Origin: Heterodera schachtii
Lineage: Eukaryota > Nematoda > Chromadorea > Rhabditida > Heteroderidae
Reading direction: 5' to 3'
NCBI GenBank assembly: GCA_023374025.1
Contig: SIJG01000142.1
Coordinates: 216,238-280,237, forward strand
Length of the DNA stretch: 64,000 nucleotides
In this document: positions 62,073 through 64,000 of the stretch, piece by piece
How positions within the stretch are numbered: position 1 is the first letter of the stretch
How the letters are laid out: every line of letters begins with the position of its first letter
Program-made: the position numbers and the translations under genes
The notes under the pieces: generated by a model
Database searches by the model: none
What the model was told of the DNA's origin: nothing
The model's input: only the letters and a program-made list of their open reading frames with translations

Positions 62073-62545
62073 GAAAAGTCCAAATTCATGGTTCCCATTT
62101 TTGTAGGATAATTGAAGCGGTTGGAAGTGCTTAAGGCGTCCAAATGAGCCATTGACACTCATAAATTTTAAAAAAAATAGAAAAATTGCAGAAAAATCAA
62201 TTACTAGTATAAATGTAACATTGAAATTTATTATATGAGAGTTCCGTCGTCGTGCACATAGCGCAGTCGGTAGCGCTGCTGGTGCCAGTTAAATACATAG
62301 AAGTTCGAGACCGCTTGAACGCACTGCAAATTTTTAAATTTTTTCCATCGTATTTTCATATACGTACTTTATCTTATAGATTTAATTTTTACTTTATAAA
62401 ATTATATTTATTTTTAAGTAAATTCCTTCCAGCATTGGCAAGATTTAAATGAAAATTGAAAAATTTTTTTAGTCGTCCCTAAAAATTTGATGGGTTTCCG
62501 TGTGAAGCACAACAACAACAACATTCAGATGGTGAGGCGATTTTA
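62073..62545 (+). pseudogene. second partial copy of let-413 (exon 7'', exon 8'' start, exon 10'')
   Basis: 62107-62146 matches the start of exon 7 (TTGAAGCGGTTGGAAGTGCT) and then breaks off. After tRNA-like unit 16, AAATTCCTTCCAGCATTGGC repeats the first bases of exon 8, and AGCACAACAACAACAACATT with TCAGATGGTGAGG is an exon 10 remnant whose acceptor is lost. Similarity to the let-413 flank ends near 62945, just where exon 23 would begin. Confidence 0.65.
62249..62327 (+). ncRNA. tRNA-like unit 16
   Basis: GTCGTGCACATAGCGCAGTC, core GCTGGTGCCAGTTAAATACA, B box GTTCGAGACC (one change), GCACTGC. The 3' stem is damaged. Confidence 0.5.
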
Positions 62546-62944
62546 ATTTGATTGTTGTGATTGACACAAAAATTTAATTAAATTTTTTCGCCCTAAAATA
62601 TTCACTCATAAAATGGTGTCATAGTGAATCTCTGAAAAACCCAAACCCTGGAAGTAAACTTTTTTGGAAATTTAAACAAACAATTTTCTTAACAAAAAAT
62701 TTGACCCCAAAAAGACAGAAATAGTCGTTTTTTGACTACTGACACATTTTGCTTGGACAAAAATTATTTTTGGCACATTTTCATAATCAAAACCAAATCC
62801 ATCAAGAATTATTTCAAAAAATATAACAATCCATCTCCAATTATGAATAAAAAAGAATGCTCTCTCTATTTTAACTGCTCACTTTTTGACTTGAATTAAA
62901 ATTAAAAAAAAAAATTTGTTTTTTTTTTGTCTAAAAATCCCTCC

Positions 62945-63390
62945 GTCAAAATATCCTCCACGTTTCGGCCGACACAGGCACAAATTTCGCTCGTTGACAA
63001 ACAATTATACCACAGCAAATTCCAACAAATAAAACCCTGTCCAAACAAAATTAAACAAATTCGTACGAACACGACAATCCAAACGACTTCACCAAACAGG
63101 AGAGATTTATTTCCAAATAATATTCAAAAGATCGGAGGAGAGCAAAAAATGAGAAGAAATTCATTCACAGCAAAAAAAAATATCAATCCGAAGAACCAAA
63201 AAAAAACAAAACCAAATTGAGAACAAATTAACAAAACATAATGCCACAAATTAATTAATTTTAAATTAAAAGGAAGTCAATTATCACATCCCACCCATAT
63301 CACGAGCGGCGTCCCTGCCGTAAAACAAAACAAAAAAAAAACAAATGAGATTCGGCTGTCAAAAAAGTTGGGGGCTCGTCTGGGGGTTCT
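62945..63390. other. A-rich spacer
   Basis: Adenine-rich plus strand, a sharp change from the T-rich DNA before it, starting where similarity to let-413 stops. An open frame of 97 codons is Lys/Asn/Gln rich without features. TTGGGGGCTCGTCTGGG at 63368 resembles a retroelement primer-binding site but no LTR or gag frame accompanies it. Confidence 0.35.
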
Positions 63391-63395
63391 AAGCT

Positions 63396-64000
63396 TCAAC
63401 GTCTCGGCACAAAATCGGAACGGCGGCGAGATGGAGTCGAATGGTAGATGGGCCTGCCGCGCGCGCGCTGGTACGGATGATAATGAGACGACGACTGTCC
63501 ACCACGAGGAGCCGAGCGGTATGCTGTACCAGCCCGCCCAAATTGGCCAAACTCTCCGCCAAAATTCCGCACGTTCACCGACCGAACTGAATGGGTTTGA
63601 CCATCGTCAGAAAAGGAGTCGAACCGAGACGGGGAAGGGTCACCTGGGCCTCCTCCCACATTTTCCACCGGGCCCCTGTAGCGAATTTGGGGAGGGTCTA
63701 CTGGACCACTGCCCTGCTCAACGTCCGGCACAACCACTTTTGACTTCACTGTTCGAATTCCAAGCTCCCGATCGCCTGGGAATCCCGGAACCAGTGACGT
63801 CAGCCATGCTTTCAGCACTTTCATTCCTTTTTCGGTCATCCATACGTTCTGATTCACGTGCTCGTTATTATAACTTTTGCCAAATCTGAACACCTCCAAC
63901 AGACTTCGTCCTTCTTCATTGACCGAAATCAGCTCAATTTCGCTCTTCTTTCTGAAGAAAGCCCTCATTCTCGCGCAAAACTCTTCGGACTCATTTTTTT
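63396..64000 (-). CDS. 3' end of an unrecognised gene (cut by the window edge)
   Basis: The minus-strand frame is open from the window edge to a stop at 63396, at least 200 codons. The first part looks like a folded domain (FRKKSEIELISVNEEGRSLL, VWMTEKGMKVLKAWLTSL). The second half is rich in Gly, Ser, Arg and Tyr and ends RRRSDFVPRR, which fits an RNA-binding or disordered tail. The frame continues upstream of the first Met, so the start lies outside. Family not recognised. The plus strand is open for 173 codons here but its residue usage is less protein-like. Confidence 0.5.
   Translation of the reverse strand, partial: KNESEEFCARMRAFFRKKSEIELISVNEEGRSLLEVFRFGKSYNNEHVNQNVWMTEKGMKVLKAWLTSLVPGFPGDRELGIRTVKSKVVVPDVEQGSGPVDPPQIRYRGPVENVGGGPGDPSPSRFDSFSDDGQTHSVRSVNVRNFGGEFGQFGRAGTAYRSAPRGGQSSSHYHPYQRARGRPIYHSTPSRRRSDFVPRR

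Noticed and set aside
62927..63220. 97-codon plus-strand frame, Lys/Asn/Gln rich
   Set aside because: The sequence is simply A-rich, begins at a duplication breakpoint and shows no signal, domain or splice site.
63368..63386. Possible retroelement primer-binding site, TTGGGGGCTCGTCTGGG
   Set aside because: It resembles a tRNA-Pro primer site, but no LTR ends, polypurine tract or gag-like frame was seen, and the minus-strand frame over it is more protein-like.

Overview
This window looks like nuclear DNA of a nematode, most likely a tylenchid plant parasite of the cyst-nematode type (inference). The grounds are an AT-rich background, many short exons with short introns, a LET-413/Scribble-type polarity protein close to the C. 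elegans family, a nematode-style astacin protease (protease + EGF-like + CUB), and several introns that only make sense with GC instead of GT donors, which is known to be common in cyst nematodes. No bacterial, organellar or viral gene was seen.

Layout. 0-4 kb: AT-rich spacer, a decayed minus-strand gene for a small secreted Lys-rich protein, then pyrimidine microsatellites and GC-rich repeats. 4.4-8.4 kb: a seven-exon plus-strand gene of unknown function, recovered because all its splice phases agree. 8.5-17 kb: mostly non-coding, with short-motif repeats, a tRNA-derived SINE, a 1.7 kb minisatellite, one foldback element and a few isolated exon candidates. 17.3-19.5 kb: exons of an extracellular VWA-like protein. 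19.6-24.4 kb: a 13-exon astacin metalloprotease. 24.7-38.9 kb: about 14 kb without a recognised gene, made of composite repeats, pyrimidine-rich and GC-rich tracts and minisatellites. 39.0-56.5 kb: a 23-exon LAP-family gene (let-413/Scribble/Erbin type) with about 16 leucine-rich repeats, two PDZ domains and a long low-complexity linker. 56.5-63 kb: decayed partial tandem copies of the 3' half of that gene. 63.4-64.0 kb: the 3' end of an unrecognised minus-strand gene that runs off the window.

Three repeat systems deserve attention. (1) At least 16 tRNA-like units of about 80 nt (shared closing stem, A box, B box and T-run terminator, but a variable core in place of an anticodon arm) lie in introns of the let-413 gene and in its duplicated copies. 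(2) Stutter elements, built from different short GC-rich palindromic words repeated many times but with similar flanks, are repeatedly joined to a tRNA-derived SINE and a GC hairpin. (3) At least eight foldback elements from several families share the internal motif CATTCGAAAGCTC.

The let-413 gene has three exons of length 3n+1 where 3n is required, each containing one extra base. This means assembly errors, recent inactivation or recoding. LET-413 proteins act at epithelial cell junctions. The astacin and VWA-like genes encode secreted or extracellular proteins. Nothing indicates that the genes in this window share a pathway.
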